Of a stretch of 64,000 nucleotides of DNA, positions 54,301 through 60,852 are shown one piece after another. This stretch comes from Prionace glauca (taxonomy: Eukaryota; Chordata; Chondrichthyes; Carcharhiniformes; Carcharhinidae): assembly GCA_037974335.1 (NCBI GenBank), contig CM075729.1:118922434-118986433 (forward strand), written 5' to 3'. Positions within the stretch are counted from its first letter, which is position 1. Each line of letters starts with the position of its first letter. The notes beneath the pieces were generated by a model, which saw nothing but the letters and a program-made list of their open reading frames with translations, ran no database searches and had not been told where the DNA came from. Made by a program: the position numbers and the translations under genes.

Positions 54301-55546
54301 GCGGGATACAAACGCAGATCTCCAGAACATTAGTTGAGTTTCTGGATTACTAGGATAGCACTAATACTCTGGGCCATCGCCGCCTCATAAGTGGAGAAGA
54401 CCCCAGTATTTTAGGACACCGTGGTGGCACAGTGGTTAGTACTGCTGCTGCCATGCAGTGCCAGGGACCCAGGTTCAATTCCGGTCTTGAGTAACTGTCG
54501 GTGAGCAGTTTGCACGTTTGCTCTGTTGCTCTGTGGGTTTCTTCTGAGTGCCCTGGTTTCTTCCCACAGTCTGAAAGATGTAAAGTTAGGTGGATTGGCC
54601 ATACTCAATTGTCCCTCAGTGACCAATGATATGTGAGTTAGGGAGATTAGTGGGGTAAGTACATAGGGATGATTTTTTTTCTGTTTCGCCCCCCATGGGA
54701 ATCGTTGCAGGCAAGGGGGCGGTCCATGGAAAGATCCACTAACCTTAGGTGGGATTTCCTGATTTTGGGGTGAGCATGTCTGAAAAATCCCATCCACGGG
54801 GTTAAAGGGATAGGGCCTGGGTGGGATGTTCTGTCAGAAAGTTGGAGCATCTCGCCCAGGTCCACCACCTGCTCTATCCCCATAGCCCCACACACTTACC
54901 CTGCCAATCCCCCCCCAAGCTACACATCTTGGGATACTAAGGGAGCAATTTAGCATGGCCAATTCACCTAACCTGCACATCTTTCAACTATGGGAGGAAA
55001 CTGGAGCACCAGATGTGGGGTAACCCACACAGATACGGGGACAATGTACAGACTCTGCACAGTCATCCAAGGCCGGAATTGAACCCAGGTCTCTGGCGCT
55101 ATACAGCAGCAGTGCTAATTTCTGTTTCTGACGAAGTCTTGACTAATTAAACTGGTGGTTGAGGCAGCTACTTTCTCAACATTTAAGAAGGATCTGGAAG
55201 AGGACTTAAATCACCAAGGCATGGGATTAGTACAGATTGGTGTTTGATGGTCAACATGGACTTGTTGGGATGAAGAACCTATTTCTGTGCTGTATGACTT
55301 ATATGTATGTATGACTGTATGTATTATAGGAAAAAGCTTGATTTAATGCTTCACTCAAAAAGAAAAGTCAAATCAAATTCAAATGAAGAAGTGTTGACTT
55401 TACCTTTTTGCATGTTTGAATAAAATAAGACTGCTTACCTTTAAATTCACTTTTGTCTTTTTTTAGGAGCTGAAGGAAACATAATTAAATCCGGCATAGC
55501 CACTATTGTAAAAGTGATTCCATCAGAAAGCACTGTCAACGGGTGA
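21330..55546 (+). CDS. SLAM/CD2-like Ig receptor on a multi-pass membrane base (spliced gene)
   Basis: Exons: 21330-21396 signal; one or more of four V exons (24179-24484, 25927-26232, 27675-27980, 29054-29359); 32961-33230 C2; 35679-35810, 40615-40719, 42828-42914, 44996-45115, 47581-47676 and 49756-49857 hydrophobic; 53835-53909 and 55467-55546 tail. Every internal exon is phase 1-1 with GT/AG ends. With one V exon the total is 1440 nt, 479 residues; with all four V exons, 785. The V domain lacks the canonical cysteines and the C2 domain has four, as in the CD2/SLAM family of leukocyte receptors. Those are single-pass or GPI-anchored, so the extra membrane exons are unexpected. I infer a surface receptor. 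I do not recognise an orthologue. No neighbouring host gene is visible to support a family cluster. Confidence 0.8.
21604..21843 (+). repeat. tRNA-derived SINE (family A), diverged
   Basis: Head with GAGTGCTGAGCACTGCTG, B-box-like GGGTTCCGTTCC, core and a short tail GATTCAATGGGCTGAA. In intron 1. Confidence 0.75.
21855..22345. repeat. C-rich minisatellite
   Basis: Tandem units of roughly 20-25 bases of the form CCCCGCTCACCCCTCCTTCC, with varying C-run lengths, spanning about 490 bases in intron 1. Long proline-rich frames through it are a by-product. From 22346 to 22744 I see no repeat or gene. Confidence 0.9.
22745..22965 (-). repeat. tRNA-derived SINE (family A), 3' half
   Basis: Starts with reversed tail ATAGAATCCCTACAGTGC and continues through the core to CACATCTTTGG. 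Part of the core is duplicated (GGGGCAATTTA occurs twice). A foldback end follows at 22968-23075. Confidence 0.75.
23222..23560 (+). repeat. tRNA-derived SINE (family A), full-length reference copy
   Basis: A box TAGCACAGTGG at 23233-23243 and B box GGTTCGATTCC at 23277-23287 form an RNA polymerase III promoter. Then come the conserved core (GTTTCCTCCCACAGTCC) and a tail ending CACTGTAGGGTTCTATGG. The best-preserved copy in the window. Confidence 0.9.
23561..23780. repeat. foldback repeat
   Basis: ATGTGGAGATGCTGG and ACACAGTAAGAAGTCTCAC at the left, matching reversed blocks at the right (GTGAGACTTCTTACTGT). It is wedged between two opposed SINEs. Confidence 0.75.
23781..23926 (-). repeat. 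tRNA-derived SINE (family A), 5' half
   Basis: Reversed head and B box (GATTGAATCCGGGTCCCTGG, then CTAACCACTGTGCCACCC). A related SINE end precedes each later V-exon unit, so it marks the left edge of the ancestral duplicated unit. Confidence 0.75.
24179..24484 (+). CDS. receptor V exon, copy 1
   Basis: 102 codons, phase 1-1, acceptor TTATTCAG and donor TTG/GTAAGT. It encodes a V-set Ig fold without cysteines: GSSVLLDPEY (strand B), GVIWTFIG (strand C with the core Trp), SRLQFNSSNGALTLNDLNSG (strands D-E) and DQGVYRMTV (strand F with the D-x-G-x-Y pattern). Three N-glycosylation sites (NRS, NSS, NAS). Loss of the B-F disulfide is usual in domain 1 of CD2/SLAM proteins. It differs from copy 2 by one residue (His for Arg after FGV). 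Confidence 0.85.
24485..25926 (-). repeat. intron of V unit 1: CR1-like fragment and two SINEs
   Basis: An old CR1-like piece (24563-24815, GGAAACAGGCCCTACAGCCC) and two minus-strand family A SINEs (24830-25146 and 25363-25676). It is essentially identical to the intron of unit 2 at +1748. A duplicated copy of the pre-exon segment (25677-25926) leads into the next V exon. Confidence 0.8.
25927..26232 (+). CDS. receptor V exon, copy 2
   Basis: Same length, phase and splice sites as copy 1, 1748 bases downstream. The protein differs from copy 1 by one residue and equals copy 3. The frame stays open for 240 codons because the upstream intron happens to be open; only the part after TTATTCAG is exon. 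Confidence 0.85.
26233..27674 (-). repeat. intron of V unit 2: CR1-like fragment and two SINEs
   Basis: Same contents as 24485-25926. The near identity covers introns and repeats as well as exons, so the copying is recent or the assembly is duplicated here. Confidence 0.8.
27675..27980 (+). CDS. receptor V exon, copy 3
   Basis: Identical in protein to copy 2 and again 1748 bases on. Splice sites intact. The downstream intron has scattered differences from those of units 1 and 2, so the most recent duplication break probably lies just after this exon. Confidence 0.85.
27981..29053 (-). repeat. intron of V unit 3, with internal deletion
   Basis: Homologous to the other unit introns but about 370 bases shorter. 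Sequence jumps from CAACCCTCCAGGACT (near 28710) to CCAGACTCCGAGCAGACAAT, missing most of the second SINE. Point differences are spread throughout. Confidence 0.8.
29054..29359 (+). CDS. receptor V exon, copy 4
   Basis: Fourth V exon, 1379 bases after copy 3. It has two replacements against copy 2: Asn to Ser before GVIW and Gly to Ser before DQGVY. Splice sites and phase are intact. It is the most diverged copy and the nearest to the C2 exon. Confidence 0.85.
29441..30250 (-). repeat. two minus-strand SINEs (family A)
   Basis: 29441-29740 and 29945-30250, each with reversed tail (AGAATCCCTACAGTGCAG or a variant), core and head. Between them lies a diverged copy of the segment at 25160-25360. 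Confidence 0.75.
30305..30652 (-). repeat. tRNA-derived SINE (family B)
   Basis: The reverse complement starts GGTGATGGCCTAGTGATATT, an A-box-like head, and has CCCGGGTTCATAATCC as a decayed B box. A body with CACATGTAGGCCAGACCAG follows. Other copies are at 44331-44670, 53390-53578 and 54041-54388. Confidence 0.75.
30705..31090 (-). repeat. CR1 3' end and SINE tail of the second type
   Basis: 30705-30930 is a reversed CR1 3' end with AATAAGATCATGGCTGATC. 30960-31090 is a plus-strand SINE 3' half with the alternative tail (AACTTCATTGCAGTGTTAAT). Confidence 0.65.
31823..32815 (+). mobile_element. CR1-like LINE ends, two or three old fragments
   Basis: 31823-32260 and 32270-32700 each repeat the ORF2 C-terminal to 3' region on the plus strand (GAGTATTGTGTGCAGTTTTGG, then GGTTCACCAGACTG). 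32700-32815 is a further 3' tail. Frames are decayed. From 31091 to 31822 I see only unassigned sequence with an AGCAGATGCTGTCAGACCTG repeat block. Confidence 0.65.
32961..33230 (+). CDS. receptor exon 3: C2-type Ig domain
   Basis: 90 codons, phase 1-1, acceptor ATCTCTTCAG, donor ATG/GTGAGT. Four cysteines lie in NSTC, ELTC, KSNC and NYTC, enough for two disulfides, as in domain 2 of CD2/SLAM proteins. Core Trp pair in TLWWKDDEV. The closing NYTCIVENPVSKRTKSY strongly resembles the CD48/CD244/HEPACAM kind of membrane-proximal domain. Four N-glycosylation sites. The intron before it is 3.6 kb. Confidence 0.9.
33325..33850 (-). mobile_element. L2-like LINE 3' end, degenerate
   Basis: The left end TTTGGTTTGATTTGCTTTAT is the reversed AAATC-type tail. 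The body matches 42960-43520 and 57325-57930 and corresponds to the ORF2 C-terminus with many breaks. Confidence 0.6.
34102..34350 (+). pseudogene. decayed third Ig-domain exon of the receptor gene
   Basis: Follows a good acceptor (TTTCCTTTGCAG) in the expected phase and reads VSSGSQRVLARCSMW, then IWFVPGETVTSG, before a stop (TAA) near 34225. Further on the same strand, VSSSIQDLDNYTYSVKC resembles an Ig F strand. No proper donor is seen near 34350. It looks like a lost membrane-proximal Ig domain between C2 and the first membrane exon. It was probably never skipped cleanly in the ancestor and is now out of use. Confidence 0.6.
34583..34890 (-). repeat. tRNA-derived SINE (family A)
   Basis: Reversed tail AGAATTCCTCCAGTACAG, core, and head ending GTGCTACCCACTGT. 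From 34891 to 35678 I see no gene or familiar repeat. Confidence 0.75.
35679..35810 (+). CDS. receptor exon 4: first membrane span
   Basis: 44 codons, phase 1-1. A short stalk with an NGT glycosylation site, then a hydrophobic run (VAFSVAALVTAVATLLTAV and a few more residues), then a basic end (SKAPYWSKHCKE). This is the ordinary type I anchor pattern, outside to inside. On its own it would already give a complete single-pass SLAM-like receptor. Confidence 0.85.
35958..36093 (-). repeat. CR1-like fragment, left part of a split element
   Basis: Reversed CR1-like 3' end (GGTACAGCACAGGAACAGGC). It continues after the inserted LINE at 40136-40590. The junction carries the imperfect duplication TTCGTGTAT / TTCACGTAT. 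Confidence 0.65.
36094..40135 (+). mobile_element. full-length non-LTR retrotransposon (LINE), broken, clade uncertain
   Basis: A 4.0-kb element inserted into the CR1-like repeat in the intron between the first and second membrane exons. A 0.8-kb 5' UTR precedes an endonuclease frame (36888-37553: GTWNVRTLLDN, ALSEIHL, LLGDFSATVG). Reverse transcriptase frames follow at 37605-38726 (LSSGKTPGVGATPAEIY) and 39054-39557 (LLFADDCVLYAG). A C-terminal PICANTFHA, then IGLISHLQTHC resembles a C2H2 finger. The single ORF is broken by stops (for example near 37551 and 38724) and frameshifts, so the copy is dead. The endonuclease start resembles RTE- and L2-like LINEs; I cannot settle the clade. Confidence 0.8.
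40136..40590 (-). repeat. CR1-like fragment, right part of the split element
   Basis: Continues the element at 35958-36093 (CATCCAGGTGCCTCTTAAATG onward) and ends about 25 bases before exon 5. Confidence 0.65.
40615..40719 (+). CDS. receptor exon 5: second membrane span
   Basis: 35 codons, phase 1-1, acceptor ATTTTCCCAG, donor AAG/GTATGT. A charged amphipathic start (FQFIQEKLQHFLEF) leads into a hydrophobic run (APVLSLIFLFAACGCWI). With exon 4 ending basic, the natural direction is inside to outside. Confidence 0.75.
41430..41630 (+). mobile_element. solitary Tx1-type LINE 3' UTR with target-site duplication
   Basis: Only the short-type 3' UTR (from CGTGTGCCAATCTGAG to GGAAAAAAAA) is present. 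Both sides carry the same 17-bp duplication TTAATTCTTTTACTGAA (41413-41429 and 41631-41647). It shows the family can insert away from U1 genes. The flanks (40720-41412 and 41648-42350) hold nothing else I recognise. Confidence 0.9.
42358..42655 (+). repeat. tRNA-derived SINE, alternative-tail subfamily
   Basis: The head and core are those of family A (CAGTGGTCAGCACTGCTG), but the 3' half is GGAATTTTCGCAGCAACTTC, then TTGCAGTGTTAACGTAAGCC, unlike the CR1-like tail at 23222-23560. Confidence 0.75.
42828..42914 (+). CDS. receptor exon 6: short hydrophobic segment
   Basis: 29 codons, phase 1-1, acceptor TTCATTCACAG, donor CTG/GTGAGT. Encodes VCHEIFNVVSSVADIIAMPI, then LFAEVLGQT. It is less hydrophobic than the other membrane exons, with Asp and Glu within it. 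I read it as a loop or re-entrant piece: counting it as a span would put the basic end of exon 7 outside the cell. Confidence 0.7.
42960..43520 (-). mobile_element. L2-like LINE 3' end, degenerate
   Basis: Left end TTTGATTTGATTTATTATTG (reversed AAATC tail). Minus-strand frames with SRTNRLKNSFF and LYHSLVWFLF match the ORF2 C-terminus. A second, poorer copy follows at 43530-44150. Confidence 0.65.
43530..44330 (-). repeat. second L2-like fragment and an old unassigned repeat
   Basis: 43530-44150 repeats the organisation of 42960-43520 with more decay. 44158-44325 contains GCTGGCTAGGCCAGCGTTTA, a block shared with the family B SINE body. Confidence 0.5.
44331..44670 (-). repeat. tRNA-derived SINE (family B)
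   Basis: Reversed body and head; the right end GCCACTCGGCCATCACCTGC is the reversed A-box region, and GGATTCGAACACAGG is close to a reversed B box. Confidence 0.75.
44996..45115 (+). CDS. receptor exon 7: third membrane span
   Basis: 40 codons, phase 1-1, acceptor TTTTCTTAG, donor AAA/GTAAGT. Short outer part (GPSES), a strongly hydrophobic run (AVILLVLLFLHLIITIFSAF), then NMVTCEKLHKILSTK with several lysines. The shape is a second type I-like anchor, outside to inside. Confidence 0.8.
45395..45765 (+). repeat. two partial SINEs (family A)
   Basis: 45395-45560 is a 3' half ending GTAGGGATTCTATGAT; 45615-45765 is a 5' half beginning AGTGGCACAGTGGTTAG. Confidence 0.65.
46064..46383 (+). repeat. 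tRNA-derived SINE (family A), nearly full length
   Basis: Complete B box GGTTCGATTCC, core, and tail CACTGTAGAATTCTATGAT. The A box is altered (TAGCACGATGTCAC). Confidence 0.8.
46825..47305 (-). repeat. CR1-like LINE 3' end, old
   Basis: Starts AGAACAAAGAAAATTACAGC (reversed 3' end) and runs through decayed ORF2 sequence. Confidence 0.6.
47581..47676 (+). CDS. receptor exon 8: fourth membrane span
   Basis: 32 codons, phase 1-1, acceptor TTGTTCCCAG, donor CTG/GTGAGT. The run VIFGLAAPVGGIIGLSVSCI is rich in Gly, Ala and Ser like a packed helix of a multi-pass protein, followed by LIEKVVKQA. Following exon 7, its direction would be inside to outside; charge alone does not fix it. Confidence 0.75.
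47885..48740 (-). repeat. CR1-like fragment with internally repeated segment
   Basis: A segment with CAAGAGCTATATCT, GGCCTCAACTACTTTCT and GAATTCCACACATTCACC recurs about every 180-280 bases (starting near 48005, 48290, 48480 and 48660), so part of the element is tandemly repeated three or four times with divergence. No frame survives. Confidence 0.6.
49322..49617 (+). repeat. tRNA-derived SINE, alternative-tail subfamily
   Basis: Head GGGCAGCACGGTGGCACAG, core, and tail TTCACAGTAACTTCATTGC. Confidence 0.75.
49756..49857 (+). CDS. receptor exon 9: fifth membrane span
   Basis: 34 codons, phase 1-1, acceptor CTCTGTTGCCAG, donor TAT/GTAAGC. Acidic outer start (GEECEPAAYLRS), then a classic helix (TIIGAVILTLVILGVTFQL), leading into YKLCWKRQ with exon 10. 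A third type I-like anchor that places the tail in the cytoplasm. Confidence 0.8.
49962..50975 (+). repeat. three SINEs, alternative-tail subfamily
   Basis: 49962-50210, 50254-50455 and 50680-50975 lie in the same orientation. Each has the family A head and the TTCATTGCA, then TTAATGTAAGCC tail. The middle copy lacks part of its core. Confidence 0.7.
51843..52933 (-). mobile_element. CR1 LINE, 5'-truncated, young
   Basis: Reversed 3' tail AACATAAGAACATAAGAAAT, then an unbroken 324-codon C-terminal part of ORF2 (52911-51937) with TSGVPQGSVLGPQL and the active-site box FADDTKIGG. The upstream end is lost at 52933. The stretch 50976-51842 holds only a short CR1-like piece (51085-51140). Confidence 0.9.
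53040..53350 (+). repeat. tRNA-derived SINE (family A)
   Basis: Head ATGGTGGCACAATGGTTAGC, core, and tail CCTGCACTTTAGGATTTCTG. A family B fragment in reverse follows at 53390-53578. Confidence 0.8.
53835..53909 (+). CDS. receptor exon 10: cytoplasmic tail with a YxxV motif
   Basis: 25 codons, phase 1-1, acceptor CAACAAACACAG, donor GTG/GTAAGT. Reads WKRQSGTSPANTYTKVKSSE. The basic start fits the inner membrane face. NTYTKV has the tyrosine and +3 valine of an ITSM or ITIM, but Asn stands where these motifs want Thr/Ser or an aliphatic residue, so SH2 binding is only a guess. Confidence 0.8.
54041..55125. repeat. SINE cluster in the last intron
   Basis: 54041-54388 is family B on the minus strand; 54412-54660 is family A on the plus strand; about 54840-55125 is family A on the minus strand, ending near GTGCTAATT. 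Nothing else is seen before exon 11. Confidence 0.7.
55467..55546 (+). CDS. receptor exon 11: terminal coding exon
   Basis: Follows a strong acceptor (GTCTTTTTTTAG) and adds 26 residues before TGA at 55544-55546. ATIVKVIP has the shape of a SLAM-family TIYxxV signalling motif with Val in place of Tyr. The bases GG/GTGAGA across the stop also look like a splice donor, so a longer tail isoform is possible, but using it would change the phase, unlike every other junction in the gene. Confidence 0.7.
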
Positions 55547-55816
55547 GAAACTGTTTCAAATCCAGGAGCACCGCTGCCATCAACAAAGTGCCTTAAATTT
55601 GGATTTGAAATATTAGGCGGGGAGCTGAGCTCACGCCTCGTGATTTTCTATAAGACATATGGGCAGAACTGGGCCAATTGGCCCATCGAGTATGCTCTGC
55701 CATTCAACCATGGCTGATATTTGCACCCTTGAATGCTGAGATATGGAGAGTCGCAAGTGCCGGTTTTACCTTGTATGTTATCGACAAGTAGGGAAGCACT
55801 AATAGTCTATCATTTT

Positions 55817-55822
55817 AATAAA
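55817..55822 (+). terminator. candidate polyadenylation signal of the receptor gene
   Basis: AATAAA, about 270 bases after the stop codon. The intervening 3' UTR carries an old CR1 piece (GCCATTCAACCATGGCTGAT). Confidence 0.5.
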
Positions 55823-55989
55823 TTTACACTGAATACAATGTCTCTCAGTCTCAAGCTGACTCATTTCCAATGAGGCAAAATTATGTGGCCATCTCGTACA
55901 TTCTCCAGATGACAAATTATGGTTAAATCATCAATGAGTAATAATCATTCTACACTATGGAGCAGAAAACGTTCTTCTGGTTGTATCAC

Positions 55990-56440
55990 AGCTTGGTATG
56001 TCTCCTGCCCTGCCCAAGACCACAAAAGTGACAAAAAATCGTGATTGTAGCTCAATCCATCACACAAACCAGCTTCCAATTCATTCACTCTGTCTATACT
56101 TCTGCTACCTCAGCAAAGCAGCCAACATAATTAAGGGATCCATTTACCCTGGACATTCTCTCTTCCACCTTCTTCCGTTGGTACTGCAAACAAAAGTTTG
56201 AGATACCAACCGACTCAAGAACAGCTTCTACGTTGCTGCCACCGGACTTTAGAATGGACCTACCTTGCATTAAGTTGATCTTTCTCTACACCCTAGCTAT
56301 GACTGTAACACTACATTCTTCAGTCTCTTGGTTCCTTCTTGATGAATGGTATGCTTTGCCTGTATAGTGCACAAGAAACAAAACTTTTCATTGTATGCTA
56401 ATACATGTGACAATAATAAATCAAATCAAATCAAATCAAT
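55990..56440 (+). mobile_element. L2-like LINE 3' end
   Basis: Plus strand: ORF2 C-terminus remnants, then ACATGTGACAATAATAAATC and the AAATC repeats. The clearest example of this tail in the window. Confidence 0.65.
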
Positions 56441-56489
56441 ATATCAACTCTGAACAATGATCTGAATTCCAGTGTCAAAAACAAGATTT

Positions 56490-57165
56490 AAAGTTATAGA
56501 AGAATCCCGACAATGCTTAAGGAGACCATTCAGCCCATCAAACCTGCACTGACAACAATTCCATCCAGGCTTTATCCCCATAATCCCACATATTTATCCT
56601 GCTAATCCCCTTAACACAAAGGGACAATTTTGCATGGCTAATCAACCACATATTTTTTGCGTGTGGGAGGAAACCAGAGCATCCGGAGGAAACCCACGTA
56701 GGAACAGGGTGAGCATGCAAACTCCACACAGACAGTGACCCAAATCTGGAATCAAACTCAGGTCCCTGGCACAGTGAGGCAACTGTGCCAACCACTGTGC
56801 CAACAATGATTATGCGTTCAACCAATACTATCAAAATAGTTTCAATGGCTATTGATCTCAAACTGCTTTGTGGATATTAGAACATAGAACATTACAGTGT
56901 AGAACAGGCCCTTCGGCCCACGATGTTGCACCGACCAATAAAAAAAGCAATGACCCTCTAACCTAAACCAATCCCTTTCCATCCATAAACCTATCCACGG
57001 ACCTCTTAAATGCCCCCAAACTAGGCGCATTTACAACTGCAGCAGGCAGGGCATTCCATTCCCTCACCATCCTCTGGGTAAAGAACCTACCTCTGACATC
57101 CGTCCTATAACTACCACCCCTTAATTTAAAGTTATGTCCCCTCGTGCTAATACCCATGTCTCATG
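56490..57165 (-). repeat. SINE (family A) and a CR1-like 3' end
   Basis: 56490-56805 is a reversed SINE (tail AGAATCCCGACAATGC, head CCAACCACTGTGCCAAC). 56876-57165 is a reversed CR1-like end (AACATAGAACATTACAGTG) with a short surviving ORF2 C-terminal frame. Confidence 0.7.
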
Positions 57166-57324
57166 TAAGAATGAAGAAAAAAAATCCTTGTCTCCAAGCC
57201 AGGTTTCTTGTTCATGTTCACCTCCAGAAGCTTGAGCATCAAATCTAGGGTGACACTTCAGTGACATACTTAGGGAGTGCTGCACTGCCAGAGATGCGAC
57301 TTCCAGATAGAGCATAAACCAATT

Positions 57325-57930
57325 GAATTGATTTGATTCGATTTATTATTGTCACACGTATCGGGATAGTGAAAAGTTTTGTTTCTTGTGAGTTATTAGA
57401 GACAAAACAGTCACAGAGTACATAGAGGAGAAGGAAAGGATAGAATGTAGAATGTAATGTTGGATTTACCAATAGGGTGAAGAGAAAGATCAGCATAATA
57501 TAGGTAGGATCATTCAAAATTCTGATGGCAGCAGGAAAGAAACTGCTCTATGCCAGATGGTTCATGATCTCAGATTTTTGTACATTTTTCCCGATGGAAG
57601 AAGGTAGAAGAGAGTTTGTCCGGGGTGCGTGGGGTCCTTGATTATGTTGGTTGCTTTTATGAGGCAGCAGGAAGTGTAGATGGAGTCAATAGTTAGGAGG
57701 CTGGTTTGCATGATGAACTGGGCTATGTTCACAACCCTTCGCAGTTTCTTGCAATCTTGGGCAGAGCAGGAGCCCTACCAAGCTGTGTTACATCCTGAAG
57801 GAGGCTTTCATTTGTATATCTGTATAAATTGATGAGAGTTGTAGTGGACATGCCGAATTCCCTTAGCCTCCTGACAAAGTTGATGGGCCCCAAGGCACCA
57901 TCTGTCCTTTCAGATGGACCTAACATTTCA
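57325..57930 (-). mobile_element. L2-like LINE 3' end, degenerate
   Basis: Left end GATTTGATTCGATTTATTAT (reversed tail); the body matches 33325-33850. Confidence 0.6.
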
Positions 57931-58009
57931 ACTATTCTGCAGATGGGCTGTGAGTGCTACCTGGTTTTGTGCCAATGATTGTCTCCCACCCAGCCTCACT
58001 GAACTGATT

Positions 58010-60582
58010 AAGAACATAAGAACATAAGAAATAGGAGCAGGAGTAGGCCATCTGGCCCTTCGAGCCTGCCCCGCCATTCAATAAGATCATGGCTGATATG
58101 TCGTGGCTCAGTTCCACATTCCGGCCCTCTCCCCATAACCCTTAATCCCTTCTCTTATCAAAAACCCATCAACCCGCTTCTTGAAAATATTTAGCGAGGC
58201 AGCCTCCACCACTTCAATGGGTAGAGAATTCCAGAGATTCACCACCCTTTGATTGAAGAAGTTCCTCCTCAACTCCGTTCTAAAACGCCCCCCCTTTATC
58301 TTGAGGCTGTGCCCCCTAGTCCTACTGTCTTTTTTGAGCGGGAAGAGTCTCTCCACCTCTATCCTATCCATCCCATTCATCATCTTATACGTCTCAATGA
58401 GATCTCCCCTCTTTCTTTTAAACTCTAACGAGTACAAGCATAGTTCATTCAGCCTCTCCTCATAGCTCAACCCCCTCAACTCCGGTATCAGCCTAGTAAA
58501 CCTCCTCTGCACTCCCTCCAAGGCCAAAATATCTTTGCGCAAGTGTGGCACCCAAAACTGCACACAGTATTCCAGCTGCGGCCTCACCAATGCCCTATAC
58601 AGCTGCAGCAAGACCTCCCTACTTTTATATTCAATCCCCTTCGCTATGAAGGTCAGCATCCCATTTGCCTTCCTGACCACCTGCTGCACCTGCAAGCTGG
58701 GTTTTTGCGACTCATGCACAAGGACCCCAAGGTCCCTCTGCACTGTCGCCTGCTGCAGTTTTTCGCCACGTAAGTAATAGTCCTTCCTACCATTCTTCCT
58801 TCCAAAGTGGACCACCTCACACTTGCCAACATTAAATTCCATTTGCCATTTCCTGGCCCATTCGCCCAGCCTATCTAGATCCTTCTGCAGACTCTCCACA
58901 CCCTCCGCACAATTTGCCGTTCCCCCAATCTTGGTGTCATCCGCAAATTTCGACACCCTACACTCGGTTCCCTCCTCCAGATCATCTATATAAATGGTAA
59001 AAAGCTGAGGCCCCAGCACCGACCCCTGGGGCACTCCACTAGTCACCATCCGCCAATCCGAATAGCACCCGTTGACCCCCACTCTCTGCCTTCTATTTGA
59101 CAACCAATCCTCTATCCACGCTAACACCCTACCCCCAACTCAAGTCCCCTGACCTTCTGCAATAACCTCTTATGAGGTACTTTGTCAAACACCTTCTGAA
59201 AATCCAGAAAGACCACATCCACCGGCTCTCCTCTATCCACCGCCCTAGACACATCCTTATAGAACTCCAGTAAATTTGTCAGACACGACTTCCCTTTAAA
59301 GAAACCGTGCTGCGTCTGCTCTATCAAGCAATTCCCTTCAAGATGCCTCGCAATTTCCTCTTTAATGACGGATTCTAACATTTTACCTACCACATATGTT
59401 AAACTAACCGGCCTATAATTCCCTGCCTTTTGCCTGGCACCCTTCTTAAACAACGGCGTAACATTAGCCGTTTTCCAATCTTCCGGCACTTCCCCGGAAC
59501 CCAGCGACGTCTGGAAAATAACCACCAAGGCATCCACTATCACCTCCGCCATTTCTTTCAGAAACCTCGGACGCATTCCATCCGGTCCTGGGGACTTGTC
59601 CACATTCAGCCCCTCCAGTCTGTCAAGCACCGCCTCTCTAGTAACAGTAATGTCATTAAGACCCTCCAGTCCTACTACCTTTCCATCGCTAACACCCGGC
59701 AAATTATTCGCGTCCTCCTCCGTGAAGACGGAAACAAAAAAGTTATTCAATACCTGAGCTATATCCCCATCCCCTACCACTAGGTCCCCTTTCTCATCCT
59801 CTAAAGGACCAACGTTCACCCTAGCCAGCCTCTTTCTTTTTATATATTTATAAAAACTCTTACTATCCTTTTTTATATTAAGCGCTAGCCCAGCTTCATA
59901 GTTTCTCCTACCCTCCTTTATCAACTTCTTTGTCAATCTTTGTTGACATTTAAACCTCTCCCAATCCTCTTCTCGCCCACTCCTCTTCGCTACTCTAAAT
60001 GCCTCCGCTTTTAATTTAACACTTTCCTTCACCTCCTTCGTTATCCACGGCTTATTACCTCTCCTCCCACAGTCCTTTTTGACCATCGGAATAAATTTCT
60101 GCTGAGCACCAAGAAAGATCTCCTTAAAGATCCTCCACTGCTCCTCAGCAAACTCTCCCTCCAACGCACTCCCCCAGTCCATATTCGCCAATTCTTCTCT
60201 CATCCTACCGTACTCCCCTCTATTCAAACAAAGGACGTGTGTCCGGGAACCCACTTTCTCCTCCTCCATCTGCACCAGAAACTCTACCATACAATGATCA
60301 CTCTCTCCAAGAGGATCCTTCACCTCAAGGTCCCTAATTCTACCCGCCTCATTACATAGCACCAGATCCAAGATAGCTCGCTCCCTCGTCGGCTCCAACA
60401 CACACTGTTCAAGGAAATTATCCCGGCAGTTCCAAGAACTCCTCCTCGAGCCCACCGTGTCCAACATGGGTCGACCAATCAATATGCAGATGGAAATCCC
60501 CCATAGCTACGGCCGTCCCATTCCTGCACGCCGCACTTATTTGCGCGTTAACAGCCCGCCCCACCTCCAGATCATTATTCAT
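58010..60582 (-). mobile_element. CR1 LINE, interrupted or truncated at its 5' side
   Basis: Minus strand 3' to 5': tail, then ORF2 in two frames (59127-58108 with FADDTKIGG, and 60482-59121 with SPGPDGMRPRFL and KTANVTPLFKKGA). A frameshift joins them near 59125, and a small deletion lies near 60430. It stops at 60582 in the middle of the endonuclease coding region, exactly where the next CR1 tail begins. Confidence 0.9.
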
Positions 60583-60852
60583 AAGAACATAAGAACATAA
60601 GAAATAGGAGCAGGAGTAGGCCATCTGGCCCTTCGAGCCTGCCCTGCCATTCAATAAGATCATGGCTGATCTGTCGTGACTCAGCTCCACCTTCCCGCCC
60701 TCTCCCCATAACCCTTAATCCCTTCTCTTATCAAAAACCCATCAACCCGTTTCTTAAAAATATTTAGCGAGGCAGCCTCCACCACTTCAACGGGCAGAGA
60801 ATTCCAGAGATTCACCACCCTTTGAGTGAAGAAGTTCCTCCTCAACTCTGTT

